Shown here: in pieces, positions 35,317-43,567 of the stretch
How positions within the stretch are numbered: position 1 is the stretch's first letter
Layout of the letters: every line of letters starts with the position of its first letter
From: CAYJII01 sp964370225
Lineage (GTDB): Bacteria > Bacillota > Clostridia > Oscillospirales > Ruminococcaceae
Assembly: GCA_964370225.1 (NCBI GenBank)
Contig: CAYJII010000006.1
Coordinates: 1 to 64,000 of the forward strand
Length of the DNA stretch: 64,000 nt
Reading direction: 5' to 3'
Position numbers and translations under genes: made by a program
Notes under the pieces: generated by a model
Databases searched by the model: none
The model's input: the letters and a program-made list of their open reading frames with translations, nothing else
Told to the model about the DNA's origin: nothing

Positions 35317-36648
35317 ATGGATATTACGATAATTTTGCCAGCGATAGGTAAAAAACAAAACGAGAAATATATTGGTACTTGGAAGATGGAACCGCTCACT
35401 ATTGCGGTGATAAAATCCGTTATGCCACAGTATGTAAACCTAACTTTCTATGATGATAGAGTCGAGCTTATTGACTATAACAAAAAGGCTGATTTGGTGC
35501 TTATCACAGTTGAAACATACACAGCAAAACGCGCGTATAAAATTGCAGCAAAGTACAAATCTATGGGTATACCAGTTGCGCTAGGCGGATATCATGTGAC
35601 GTTGATGCCGGATGAAGCATCCCTCTTCGCGGATACGATAATCACTGGCAATGCCGAGGGGATTATGACAGAGGTTATCGAGGATTACAAAAATGGTAGG
35701 CCACAAAAACGCTATAATGGTGTGACCATGTACACTAACAAACTCCCCGACCACTCAATTTTTGAAGGGAAGAAATATCTGCCCGTTTCCTTAGTCGAAA
35801 CTGGTAGAGGATGTTGCTATAACTGTGAGTTTTGCGCAATCTCCAGCTACTATGGCTGCAAATATCACAAGCGACCTGTCGAGGATATCATAAGAGATAT
35901 CAAACTTCACCGACACAAATATTATTTCCTTGTAGACGATAATCTTTTTGCTGATCGTGCACATTTATACGAACTGCTCCCAAAAATTAAGGAATGCGGT
36001 GTAAAATGGGCAAGCCAAGGCACGCTTACCATAGCAAATGACCCTAAACTGCTAAAGATGATGAAGGATAGCGGTTGCGAACTTATCTTGGTAGGATTCG
36101 AGAGCCTTAACGAGGCAAATCTTTTGCAAATGCACAAGAAGGTCAACATCTCTAAGACACAACGTGACGAGCTTGTCCAGCGTATACACGACGCTGGTCT
36201 TGGGATTTATGCGACCTTTGTATTCGGATATGACGAGGACGACGAGGACACGGTACTAGAGGCTTTGCGCTTTTCGGAAAAGCATAAATTTTATACCGCA
36301 GCTTTTAACCATCTCCTACCTTTTCCAGGTACTGAGCTTTATGACAGGTTAAAGCAACAGGACAGGCTTCTCTTTGATAAATGGTGGTTGCAAGACAACT
36401 ATAATTATGGTGAGCTTGCGTTTAAACCAAAAAAACTCAGCGCACAAGAGCTCAGCAAAGCTTGTCTTAACGCGCGCCGTGAATTTTCAAAAATGCACAA
36501 TGTTATGCCACGTGGTCTCCAAGCTATGAAGCATGCTTCACCCGCTATTTGGTCGCTATTTTGGGCGATGAATTTACGCATTGGTGGCGAGGTTGACCAG
36601 AAAATGAATATTCCAATTGGAGAAAATTTAGATGAGTTACCAAAATAG
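35317..36648 (+). CDS. B12-binding-type radical SAM protein, cluster member 5
   Basis: A 443-residue paralogue of the protein at 30335: shared LPAIGKKQ...KMEPLTIAVI...FYDDRVELIDY start, ALGGYHVTLMPDEA, and Cys166/170/173 (an extra Cys167 gives GCCYNCEFC). GFESLNEANLL and LLPFPGTELYDRL are the later conserved blocks. The tail includes a hydrophobic stretch (PAIWSLFWAMNLRIGG). Its last 17 nt overlap the next gene. The reaction is unknown; family members perform B12-dependent methylation, cyclisation or oxidative ring formation. Confidence 0.9.
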   Translation: MDITIILPAIGKKQNEKYIGTWKMEPLTIAVIKSVMPQYVNLTFYDDRVELIDYNKKADLVLITVETYTAKRAYKIAAKYKSMGIPVALGGYHVTLMPDEASLFADTIITGNAEGIMTEVIEDYKNGRPQKRYNGVTMYTNKLPDHSIFEGKKYLPVSLVETGRGCCYNCEFCAISSYYGCKYHKRPVEDIIRDIKLHRHKYYFLVDDNLFADRAHLYELLPKIKECGVKWASQGTLTIANDPKLLKMMKDSGCELILVGFESLNEANLLQMHKKVNISKTQRDELVQRIHDAGLGIYATFVFGYDEDDEDTVLEALRFSEKHKFYTAAFNHLLPFPGTELYDRLKQQDRLLFDKWWLQDNYNYGELAFKPKKLSAQELSKACLNARREFSKMHNVMPRGLQAMKHASPAIWSLFWAMNLRIGGEVDQKMNIPIGENLDELPK

Positions 36649-37687
36649 ATACAGCTTCACAAATGCCACAAAAAGTGATGCTATGGATATTCACAAGCTG
36701 TTTGCTTCACAAAGCTTTGACGGGAATATAGGTGTACAATATCTGCGCGGTGATAACCCGATAGACTCATTTTTACACGACGGTGATAGCTATATTTGCT
36801 TAGTCGTGCGTGATACTCATGCAGAAAACAAACTGGTGGGGATTGGTTGTTGTATCATCCGCAAAGGTTATATCCGTGGCAAAGTTTGTAATGTCGGCTA
36901 TCTCACTGGACTTAAAATTCACTCGCTTTATCAAAAAAAATTCACTGGAATTGCTGCGTCGTATCAGTGGCTATATGACAACTGCAAAGACAAAGTCGAC
37001 TACTTTTATACTACCATTTTATCTGAGAATGTAGCAGTGCAAAAAATGTTAGAAAAAAAGCGCAAGTCTATGCCCATCTACCACTACTTAGATGAATACG
37101 ACACCTTTATATTCAAAACCGGTGGAAAGAAATTTGCGCGCGGCTCTTTATCTGTAGCGCCTTGCAGCCTATCAGATGCTTCCAATTTTTATGCAAAGCT
37201 ACAAAAAGGCGAATTTTCTACAGCTCACTTAAATCAAAATTTCTTGCAAAATGCTGACTATTATGGCTTGTACAAAGATGGTTTGCTCTTGGCAATAGCG
37301 AGCGTGTCAGACAGGCGCATGGATAAGCAATATGTAGTAAAAAAATACGCTGGTGCTGTTGCAGTATTACGATTTTTGCCCACAAAACTTCTGGGGTATC
37401 CCGCCTTCCCAAAGCTGAATGAAGTTGTAAGCATGGGGGGCGTTGCTATCTATAGTGATAAAAATGCAGATGTGGATGCGCTAAAATATTTTTTCTCGCA
37501 AATTCTCGCACATTATATCAAAGCCGAAATTTTAATGATAGGACTCACAAAAAAGCATAAACTTTATAGCATCCTCGCTAGCATGAAATCTATACGCTAT
37601 GGTAGCAAATTATATCAAGTAAGCTTTGAAAAAAATGATTTGCTTGCCAATGACAGTCTCGCTGATATCGATATTTCGTTTCAATAA
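36632..37687 (+). CDS. GNAT-like acyltransferase closing the radical SAM cluster
   Basis: A 351-residue protein with an N-terminal GNAT-like fold: KLVGIGCCIIRKGYIRGKVCNVGYLTGLKIHSLYQKK corresponds to GNAT core strands and the acyl-CoA pyrophosphate loop region. The second half repeats a similar arrangement (VVSMGGVAIYSDKNADVDALKYFFSQIL...LMIGLTKKHKL), suggesting a double-GNAT protein. It starts inside the previous gene, with GGAG upstream, and ends 24 nt before a strong terminator. It may acylate or peptidylate the cluster product; substrate and donor cannot be told from sequence. Confidence 0.65.
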   Translation: MSYQNRYSFTNATKSDAMDIHKLFASQSFDGNIGVQYLRGDNPIDSFLHDGDSYICLVVRDTHAENKLVGIGCCIIRKGYIRGKVCNVGYLTGLKIHSLYQKKFTGIAASYQWLYDNCKDKVDYFYTTILSENVAVQKMLEKKRKSMPIYHYLDEYDTFIFKTGGKKFARGSLSVAPCSLSDASNFYAKLQKGEFSTAHLNQNFLQNADYYGLYKDGLLLAIASVSDRRMDKQYVVKKYAGAVAVLRFLPTKLLGYPAFPKLNEVVSMGGVAIYSDKNADVDALKYFFSQILAHYIKAEILMIGLTKKHKLYSILASMKSIRYGSKLYQVSFEKNDLLANDSLADIDISFQ

Positions 37688-37710
37688 GTTTAGTTTGTGC
37701 CCTTATAATA

Positions 37711-37743
37711 AAACCGCTTTGGCACAATGCCAAAGCGGTTTTT
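37711..37743. terminator. Strong terminator after the radical SAM/GH3 operon
   Basis: A perfect 13-bp stem (37711-37723 / 37729-37741) with a 5-nt loop, followed by T and preceded by A. It serves both the operon and the convergent methyltransferase gene. Confidence 0.92.
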
Positions 37744-37755
37744 ACAGTGATGATA

Positions 37756-38580
37756 TTATTTTTTATTCGACTTTGTACTTTTTTTCGACTGCTTTTGCAA
37801 AATATAAATCACAAAATCTAGCGTTACCTCAAAATCACTCAAGCTATCGAGCTTCTTCATATCCTCTTTTGAAGTTTTCATTGCATATGGTGTCATCGAA
37901 AATAAATTTTTTATGTCTTCGTTAGTTTCGATTGTAGCTTTATAACTCAGCTTCTCTTTTTTTACAATCTGCAACCCATGAAAATCATGCTTATCCTCGT
38001 CATTTTTATATGGCGTAGCATAAACTGCCTCTTTTAGCTCAAACAAATGTTCCGAGCCAGCTACAACGATAATCGCGCTCCCTCTATGCTTTAGCACTCG
38101 CTCAAACTCAACATTTGCAAGTGGCGCAAAAATGCATGTGAGCAAATCTACAGACGCTTCTAGTATTGGCAAGTCAAACACATTCCCTACAAAGTACTGC
38201 GTGTTTTTATCGCGTTTTGAGGCGTGGATGACTGCGTGCTTTGAAATGTCGGTAGCATAAGCGATAGAGTTTTTTAGGTTATTTGAAATGATTTTGCTAT
38301 AAAAACCCTGCCCACAACCGCAATCCAAGTAGGTGATATTCTCCTTTTGTGGTAGTAGTTTGCATATTTTTTCAGCAAGCGGTCTATAGTAGCCTTTATC
38401 CAAAAACTCTGCTCTTGCTCTCACCATTTCTTTACTGTCTCCGATATTATCACCGTGCTTATTCGTAATCAACAAATTTATATGCGAGGATTTTGATATG
38501 TCAAAACTATGATTTTTCTTACAGACATATTTCCCCTCGGTTTTATTAAGAATTTTTCTGCAATTCGGACAAATGAGCAT
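37756..38580 (-). CDS. 23S rRNA (guanine-N1)-methyltransferase, RlmA type
   Basis: A 274-residue SAM-dependent methyltransferase of the RlmA/RrmA family, which methylates G745 or G748 of 23S rRNA. An N-terminal zinc finger (CPNC...YVCKKNHSF) is followed by SSHINLLI and GDSKEMVRARAEFLDKGYYRPLAE, both family blocks, and the SAM motif LDCGCGQGFYS. FAPLANVEFERVLK is the later catalytic-domain motif. RlmA-I and RlmA-II cannot be separated here. RlmA-II methylation affects sensitivity to some macrolides, so a resistance role is possible. A GAGGGAA site precedes the ATG. Confidence 0.92.
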   Translation of the reverse strand: MLICPNCRKILNKTEGKYVCKKNHSFDISKSSHINLLITNKHGDNIGDSKEMVRARAEFLDKGYYRPLAEKICKLLPQKENITYLDCGCGQGFYSKIISNNLKNSIAYATDISKHAVIHASKRDKNTQYFVGNVFDLPILEASVDLLTCIFAPLANVEFERVLKHRGSAIIVVAGSEHLFELKEAVYATPYKNDEDKHDFHGLQIVKKEKLSYKATIETNEDIKNLFSMTPYAMKTSKEDMKKLDSLSDFEVTLDFVIYILQKQSKKSTKSNKK

Positions 38581-38695
38581 AAAATTTCCCTCGTCTTCTT
38601 ATTTTTCTACATTATACCATGCTATAGCAACCAATTCAATGGCAGATGACATATCTGCGTAAATTTTCACGTATTTTACGCCAAGATAAAACAAC

Positions 38696-38728
38696 ACAGG
38701 CATTATCAGCAAAACTGATAATGCCTGT
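38696..38728 (-). terminator. Terminator after the amino-acid ABC operon
   Basis: A perfect 14-bp stem (38696-38709 / 38715-38728) lies just past the ATPase stop. On the minus strand it is followed by a T-rich tract. Confidence 0.8.
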
Positions 38729-38732
38729 TTTA

Positions 38733-39449
38733 TTACTTGCTTTCTATTTTTAAAAATTGCGCTAATTCACTTGTTTTTGGAGATACTAAGCACTCTCTAT
38801 TGCCATGCTCTAGGATTTCGCCATTTTTCATGAATATAACATAATCTGCAAATTCTTTTAAAAATGACATTTCATGCGTAACAAAAATGAAGTCACGCCC
38901 ATCATTTTTCAGCGAAATTACCGCATCAAGCACCTCTTGTGTTAAGATTGGGTCGAGTGCGGCTGTTGGTTCGTCCAAAAATAATATCTCTGGATTAGTC
39001 GCGAGCGCTCTGGCGATAGATGCTCTTTGCGCTTGCCCACCTGAAACTTCGCTTGGTCGCTTGTCTGCTTGCTCATCTATGCTAAGTCTTTTTAGTAACG
39101 CCATTGCTGTTTCTTCCGCTTCGGCTTTATCACGCTTTTTAATTTTTCGCAAAATTAAAGAGATGTTCTTTTTTATACTAAGGTGCGGGAATAAATTATG
39201 CTTTTGGAACACTACGCTAATCCTTGGCAAAAACTCCTTTTTTTGCGTAGTAGGTGACACACCATTTATGGATATGTCTCCACTGTCTGGGTCTTCTATC
39301 CCCGACAATTGTCGCAATAGTGTCGATTTGCCACAACCCGACTCCCCTATAATCCCGATGGAACTGCACTCTTTCACATCAAGATTCAAATTTTTCAGCA
39401 CCCCATGCACACCATAATTTTTAGTCAAATTATTAATTTTAAGCTCCAC
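38733..39449 (-). CDS. Amino-acid ABC transporter ATPase (GlnQ-like)
   Basis: A 238-residue ATPase of the polar amino acid uptake family. Walker A is GESGCGKST, the signature VSGGQAQR, Walker B ILFLDEPTAALD, and the switch His lies in FVTHE. The start is the GTG at 39449, which overlaps the permease stop as TAGTG and has AAGGTGG upstream; the longest frame would add a 24-residue stretch lying inside the permease gene. 238 residues is normal for GlnQ. It forms a complete importer with the next two genes. Confidence 0.92.
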   Translation of the reverse strand: MELKINNLTKNYGVHGVLKNLNLDVKECSSIGIIGESGCGKSTLLRQLSGIEDPDSGDISINGVSPTTQKKEFLPRISVVFQKHNLFPHLSIKKNISLILRKIKKRDKAEAEETAMALLKRLSIDEQADKRPSEVSGGQAQRASIARALATNPEILFLDEPTAALDPILTQEVLDAVISLKNDGRDFIFVTHEMSFLKEFADYVIFMKNGEILEHGNRECLVSPKTSELAQFLKIESK

Positions 39450-40180
39450 TACGCCACCTTCTTCCCGATATATTTTGCAATTAACGAAAGTGGTATTGTG
39501 ACTATTAAATACATAATCCACATCACATAATACCCCTCGATAAATGCAAAGTTCCTCGTGGAAATCGCGGTAGTAATATATGTTATCTCAGTTATAGAAA
39601 TTACATTGAGCAATGAGGAACTTTTTATTGCGCTTGAAAGGTTGTTAATGAGCGATGGGATAAACGGCTTCACCATTTGTGGAATGATGATGTAAATGTA
39701 TTTTTGGTACCACTTAAAGCGGTATAAATCCATTACAGTGTACTGGTCAACATCCACTACCGCTGCTGTAGTTTCGTACGCATTGGCAATATACGGACTA
39801 TTATAAAGCACTAGCGCAAATATCCCTAGCACCAATTTATCGTTATAGCCAATTACTCTCCCGAACACGTATACTATCAAAAATATCATTACTAGTAGCG
39901 GTGTTCCCATGATGATTTCGTTAAACACATTTGATATCGCTCTTAATATTACTATTTTTGAACGCATCATCATAAATAGCACAAACCCTAATACAAGCGA
40001 ACCTAGCAATGTCAGCACACTAACATAAATTGTGCCGAAAAAAGCATCTAAAAGCAGGTTATGCTCCTGTAATATCATCATATATTGCGGATCTTCTGAT
40101 GAAAATAAAAGTGCCCCGATTATCCCTGCCACAAAGAGCAGTATAACCAATATATACTGAATAACTTCTGATTTTTTCAT
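39449..40180 (-). CDS. Amino-acid ABC transporter permease
   Basis: A 243-residue His/Glu/Gln/Arg-type permease. Five or so membrane segments include YILVILLFVAGIIGALLF at the start. TIYVSVLTLLGSLVLGFVLF is the conserved N-terminal block of this family. The EAA-like loop is AAVVDVDQYTVMDLYRFKWYQKYIYIIIPQ, followed by SLLNVISITEITY. It starts 1 nt after the binding-protein stop and overlaps the ATPase start. Confidence 0.93.
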   Translation of the reverse strand: MKKSEVIQYILVILLFVAGIIGALLFSSEDPQYMMILQEHNLLLDAFFGTIYVSVLTLLGSLVLGFVLFMMMRSKIVILRAISNVFNEIIMGTPLLVMIFLIVYVFGRVIGYNDKLVLGIFALVLYNSPYIANAYETTAAVVDVDQYTVMDLYRFKWYQKYIYIIIPQMVKPFIPSLINNLSSAIKSSSLLNVISITEITYITTAISTRNFAFIEGYYVMWIMYLIVTIPLSLIAKYIGKKVA

Positions 40181-40181
40181 A

Positions 40182-41105
40182 TTACTCCATAAAACCTTCT
40201 GGTTTTTGTACTATGTAGTCTAAGCCGTACTCTTCATTTTGTAAAAACTCCGAGATTACAGCGTCATATTCTTCTCTAATTTGATCGAACAATCCACCTT
40301 CTTCATACATAGTTGCAATGAATTCGTTGGATTTTTCTAACATTTCAGTGTCGCCTTTGTTAACAACAAAGCTTGAACCTGTCCAGTTGCCGATATTGCT
40401 ATATACTATTGTAGTATCTGGATTTTGTGCATGAAATTGATGCACTTCATTCGATGCTACTAGTGCAGAAGCCTGTCCATCTGCTACTTCTAATATAGCA
40501 GTACCTATTTCTGTAACCTCTGTTACGTCAACGCCATATTCTTGTGGTACAAGCACGCCCATTGTTCCTGCTAACCCTGTAAAAGATTGCTCGGTTATAG
40601 CAAAAAAATCTTCCGGTGACATATCATCTGTGATATTATGCTCAGTTGCAAAATCTTTATTCACGAGAGCTAATGATTGTGTGTATCTATACGTGTCAGA
40701 AAAATCAACTTGTTGTGCGCGTTCTTCAGTTTTTGACATATCAGGTATCAATATATCTACATCACCTGTTTGCAATGCTGGAATTAGTAGCGAGAAGTCT
40801 GTGTCAACTATTTCAAGCTCCATGCCCATGTAATCTGCGAATGCCTGTGCGATAATTGGCTCAAGCCCTTCTGGCTCGCCGTCATCTCCAATGTATGAAA
40901 ATGGTGGAAATTTTAAATCCATACCAACTCTCAAAACTCCTCCGTCTTGAGTATCATCATTAGCGTCTACGCCCATGTCGTCGTCAATCATACCATCGCT
41001 CGGCATTTGAACATCAGTGTCGCCACCCGCTTGGTTTTCCGAACATCCTACAAGACCAAACGCCAAGATAGTTGTAGCCATAAGTAATGCAATAATTTTT
41101 TTCAT
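40182..41105 (-). CDS. Amino-acid-binding lipoprotein of an ABC importer
   Basis: A 307-residue family-3 solute-binding protein. Signal peptide with lipobox LVGC (Cys21), a long acidic Asp/Gly/Met linker (about 22-55), then the binding fold starting VLRVGMDLKFPPFSYI. Typical blocks GLEPIIAQAFADYMGMELEIVDTDFSLLIPALQTGDVDILI and DFSDTYRYTQSLALV follow. The start at 41105 has AAGGAG 6 nt upstream; a longer frame adds 20 non-signal residues. The amino-acid specificity is not readable. Confidence 0.94.
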   Translation of the reverse strand: MKKIIALLMATTILAFGLVGCSENQAGGDTDVQMPSDGMIDDDMGVDANDDTQDGGVLRVGMDLKFPPFSYIGDDGEPEGLEPIIAQAFADYMGMELEIVDTDFSLLIPALQTGDVDILIPDMSKTEERAQQVDFSDTYRYTQSLALVNKDFATEHNITDDMSPEDFFAITEQSFTGLAGTMGVLVPQEYGVDVTEVTEIGTAILEVADGQASALVASNEVHQFHAQNPDTTIVYSNIGNWTGSSFVVNKGDTEMLEKSNEFIATMYEEGGLFDQIREEYDAVISEFLQNEEYGLDYIVQKPEGFME

Positions 41106-41483
41106 TGTAGTTCTCCTTAAATATTTAATCAGTTGTAAAAAATGTACATATATATAGTATACCAAATTTCTCTATTTGTAAAGTGGGTGGCAATTCATGT
41201 AGCTGCAATTATCTGTCTACTGTCACTATTTTTGTTTTAAAAAAGGATATAATCAAGCGTATTTGTACATATTGCTGTTTATTTTGCGACTATCCATGCA
41301 ATAATTCGTCGATTTGCTAGCGTAACTTTTTAAGCCTTTAATTAAAGCTTTCTTCGTTAATGCTACTTGCTAAAACTCTTGAGAATATACAAAACTTGCG
41401 TAAAAAAAATTTGAAAATTGCGACAAATTATGAACTGATTATTAATATAAGATGTCTATTTTTTACAGAATAGCAAAAAATAT

Positions 41484-41512
41484 ATGACACCGCCTCTTTT
41501 TTATGGTAAAAT
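41484..41512 (+). promoter_or_regulatory. Promoter of the orphan sugar-binding protein
   Basis: ATGACA (41484-41489), a 17-bp spacer and TAAAAT (41507-41512), with an extended -10 TGG. Confidence 0.5.
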
Positions 41513-41533
41513 AAAAGTATAACTACTATTAAG

Positions 41534-41548
41534 ATAACCGTCGGTTAT
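41534..41548. promoter_or_regulatory. Perfect inverted repeat near +15 (candidate operator)
   Basis: ATAACCG-T-CGGTTAT is a perfect palindrome with 7-bp arms, about 20 bp downstream of the -10 box. This is a typical position for a LacI-like or GntR-like repressor site. Confidence 0.5.
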
Positions 41549-41617
41549 TTATATGATTTTCTTGCCTAATTTGCTTTAAGTTTTAGCTTGGGCACAGCAA
41601 TATCATAGGAGGCTTGT

Positions 41618-43324
41618 ATGAGAAAAATTAAAACTATATTCACTTTAATGTTAGTCGCTATTATGCTTGCGACATTGACATTTAGCTGTACTAATACAGA
41701 AATTTCCGCTGCACCGAACGCTCAAAACGGCATGAGTACTGGAGCTGATGATACCACCCAACCATACGAATTCACGGTGTACGCAAACTATGAGTGGTTT
41801 ACCGTCAGAGAATGGGGTGCAGATGCCTCATCAAAATATATAGCAGACAAATTTAACGTGAACATTATTTGGGAGAAACCAAACACTGACGCATCTACTA
41901 AGCTAAATTTGATGGCAGCTACTGGGAATTATCCCGAGGTAATCTACATGGACAAGGACGCTGACTACAAAAAATTAGTTGCAGAAAACCACCTCCTACC
42001 CCTCGACACATATATGTACGAGGGTAACGACTTTGAAGCAAATACTTTCGAGTCCACCATCGACCTTTCTCGTGTGGATGGCAAAGTTTATATGATTACA
42101 AACTGGTCGAGGATGGAAGCTACTGGTGGAAATAACGCTTGGATAATAAATCAAAGCGCATGGGAAGCTGCTGGTTCTCCAGATTTAAGCACGCTCGAAG
42201 ATATATACGATTATCTCATGGTCTTTAAAGAGCTCGACTTTGTTAATCACAGGGGTGAGAGCGTTTTCCCGATGCTCACTATCGAAAATGACGATGCTTC
42301 TTTAATACTAGAGGCGTTCAATCGCTCATATGGCGGACCAAATCCAGTGGCGGATTGGTATGGGATATCTACTGGTGAGATTAAATTTTTCTTAGAAGAT
42401 CCAATAATGCTCCAAGCGCTGGAAACTGCAAATAAGTGGTTTAACGACGGACTCATCTCCCAAAGTGTTTTCACTGATACTAGAGAGCAGTCACTTGAAA
42501 AAATAACAACTGGTCGTGGAGCTATCTTATACTACGATTTCTCGCAAGATCAGTCAAATCGCTTTAGGAAAATTTTGATTGAAAGTAGCGAAAACACCAA
42601 CTCTTACGAAGTTTTAGTCGACCCAATTTATCCCCCAGCAAGCGGAGTAGACTACACATACGGTGATGAAAGTTCGACTCTTGGCACATCCGGTATGGTT
42701 ATCACTAAAAATGCAGAAAATCCGCAGAGGATTTTTGACGTATTTTCTTGGATGCTGACACAAGAAGGGGCTATCAACATGATGTATAGCGCGCAGGGAG
42801 CAGGAATGTGGGAAGAGCTTGATGAAAATGGAAATCCAATTTTGCTTAAATCAGAAAACGCATTCACCTCTAGCGAGTTAAACGAACTCGGTGCTTGGTT
42901 TTGGGCATATCCAGCCCAAGCTGATCATGTCGATAGGACAAAATTTGCGGTAAACGCTACCCTAGCTCCATCTGAACAAGACTTCACAACTTCGCTACAA
43001 GCAAACTTTTTTTCAGCACCAGCAGGCACCCAACTAGGCGACACTGTGGCGTCCGGACAGAAGTACATTACCGACGAACATGTGGGTATCATTCCATCAA
43101 TCGACCCAACAACTGAGCTTGGGATTTCGCGCCAGCTTATTGAGGATGAAATTGCCAAAATTCTCCCTCAAATTGTAATGGCGGAAAACAGCGAAGAATA
43201 TGATACGCTAGTAGAACATCTTATCGATTATGCTTATGATAATTCGATGGATGAAATCTTAGAAAAATATAATCAAACTCGAGATGAAAATATAAAGGCA
43301 CAAGGTTGGTCATATTATGATTGA
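41618..43324 (+). CDS. Orphan extracellular sugar-binding lipoprotein
   Basis: A 568-residue LplA-like solute-binding protein similar in type to the one at 6433. The signal peptide ends in lipobox TFSC (Cys24). The mature part has FTVYANYEWFTVREWG, GNYPEVIYMD and a C-terminal half with repeated Trp/Asn-rich blocks (GMVITKNAENPQRIFDVFSWM). No permease or ATPase lies beside it, so it either uses permeases elsewhere (for instance those at 4388/5405) or works as a sensor. An AGGAGGC site precedes the ATG. Confidence 0.9.
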   Translation: MRKIKTIFTLMLVAIMLATLTFSCTNTEISAAPNAQNGMSTGADDTTQPYEFTVYANYEWFTVREWGADASSKYIADKFNVNIIWEKPNTDASTKLNLMAATGNYPEVIYMDKDADYKKLVAENHLLPLDTYMYEGNDFEANTFESTIDLSRVDGKVYMITNWSRMEATGGNNAWIINQSAWEAAGSPDLSTLEDIYDYLMVFKELDFVNHRGESVFPMLTIENDDASLILEAFNRSYGGPNPVADWYGISTGEIKFFLEDPIMLQALETANKWFNDGLISQSVFTDTREQSLEKITTGRGAILYYDFSQDQSNRFRKILIESSENTNSYEVLVDPIYPPASGVDYTYGDESSTLGTSGMVITKNAENPQRIFDVFSWMLTQEGAINMMYSAQGAGMWEELDENGNPILLKSENAFTSSELNELGAWFWAYPAQADHVDRTKFAVNATLAPSEQDFTTSLQANFFSAPAGTQLGDTVASGQKYITDEHVGIIPSIDPTTELGISRQLIEDEIAKILPQIVMAENSEEYDTLVEHLIDYAYDNSMDEILEKYNQTRDENIKAQGWSYYD

Positions 43325-43333
43325 TATGGTTTT

Positions 43334-43373
43334 TTATGCAAATTATCTGCATTAATGCAGATGATGCGCATAA
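43334..43373. repeat. Long imperfect palindrome after the binding-protein gene
   Basis: A perfect 18-bp palindrome (43345-43362) is extended on both sides by further pairs, giving about 17 pairs over 40 nt. It lacks a U-tract, so it is either a weak terminator, an mRNA-stabilising hairpin or a protein site. Confidence 0.5.
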
Positions 43374-43492
43374 TTATTCATTGATATAATTATGATAAAC
43401 CTCCGCGATTTTTAGCACTTACCCCAAAAAAACATGTAATTTCTATCACATTTAACAAATTTCGTATTGAGTGCGACTATCCATTAAATTGT

Positions 43493-43521
43493 TTGACTAT
43501 ATGGGAAATTTTGTGTATAAT
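43493..43521 (+). promoter_or_regulatory. Strong promoter of the hydrogenase-GGDEF gene
   Basis: TTGACT (43493-43498), a 17-bp spacer and TATAAT (43516-43521), 47 bp before the start codon. Confidence 0.75.
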
Positions 43522-43567
43522 TTTATATATATTACTAATTTTCGTATGACAAGATAGGGAGAAAAAT

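Larger units (their letters stand above)
41106..41617. other. Gene-free stretch between two binding-protein genes
   Basis: This 512-nt divergent region holds a weak leftward extended -10 (TGGTATACT, -10 at 41161-41156) for the amino-acid importer and, on its right side, the rightward promoter and inverted repeat described separately. No credible small gene was seen in the ~300 nt between them. Confidence 0.5.

Noticed and set aside
38887..39417. A 176-codon rightward open frame opposite the amino-acid ABC ATPase
   Set aside because: Antisense shadow of conserved ATPase motifs, with no ribosome site and low-complexity translation.
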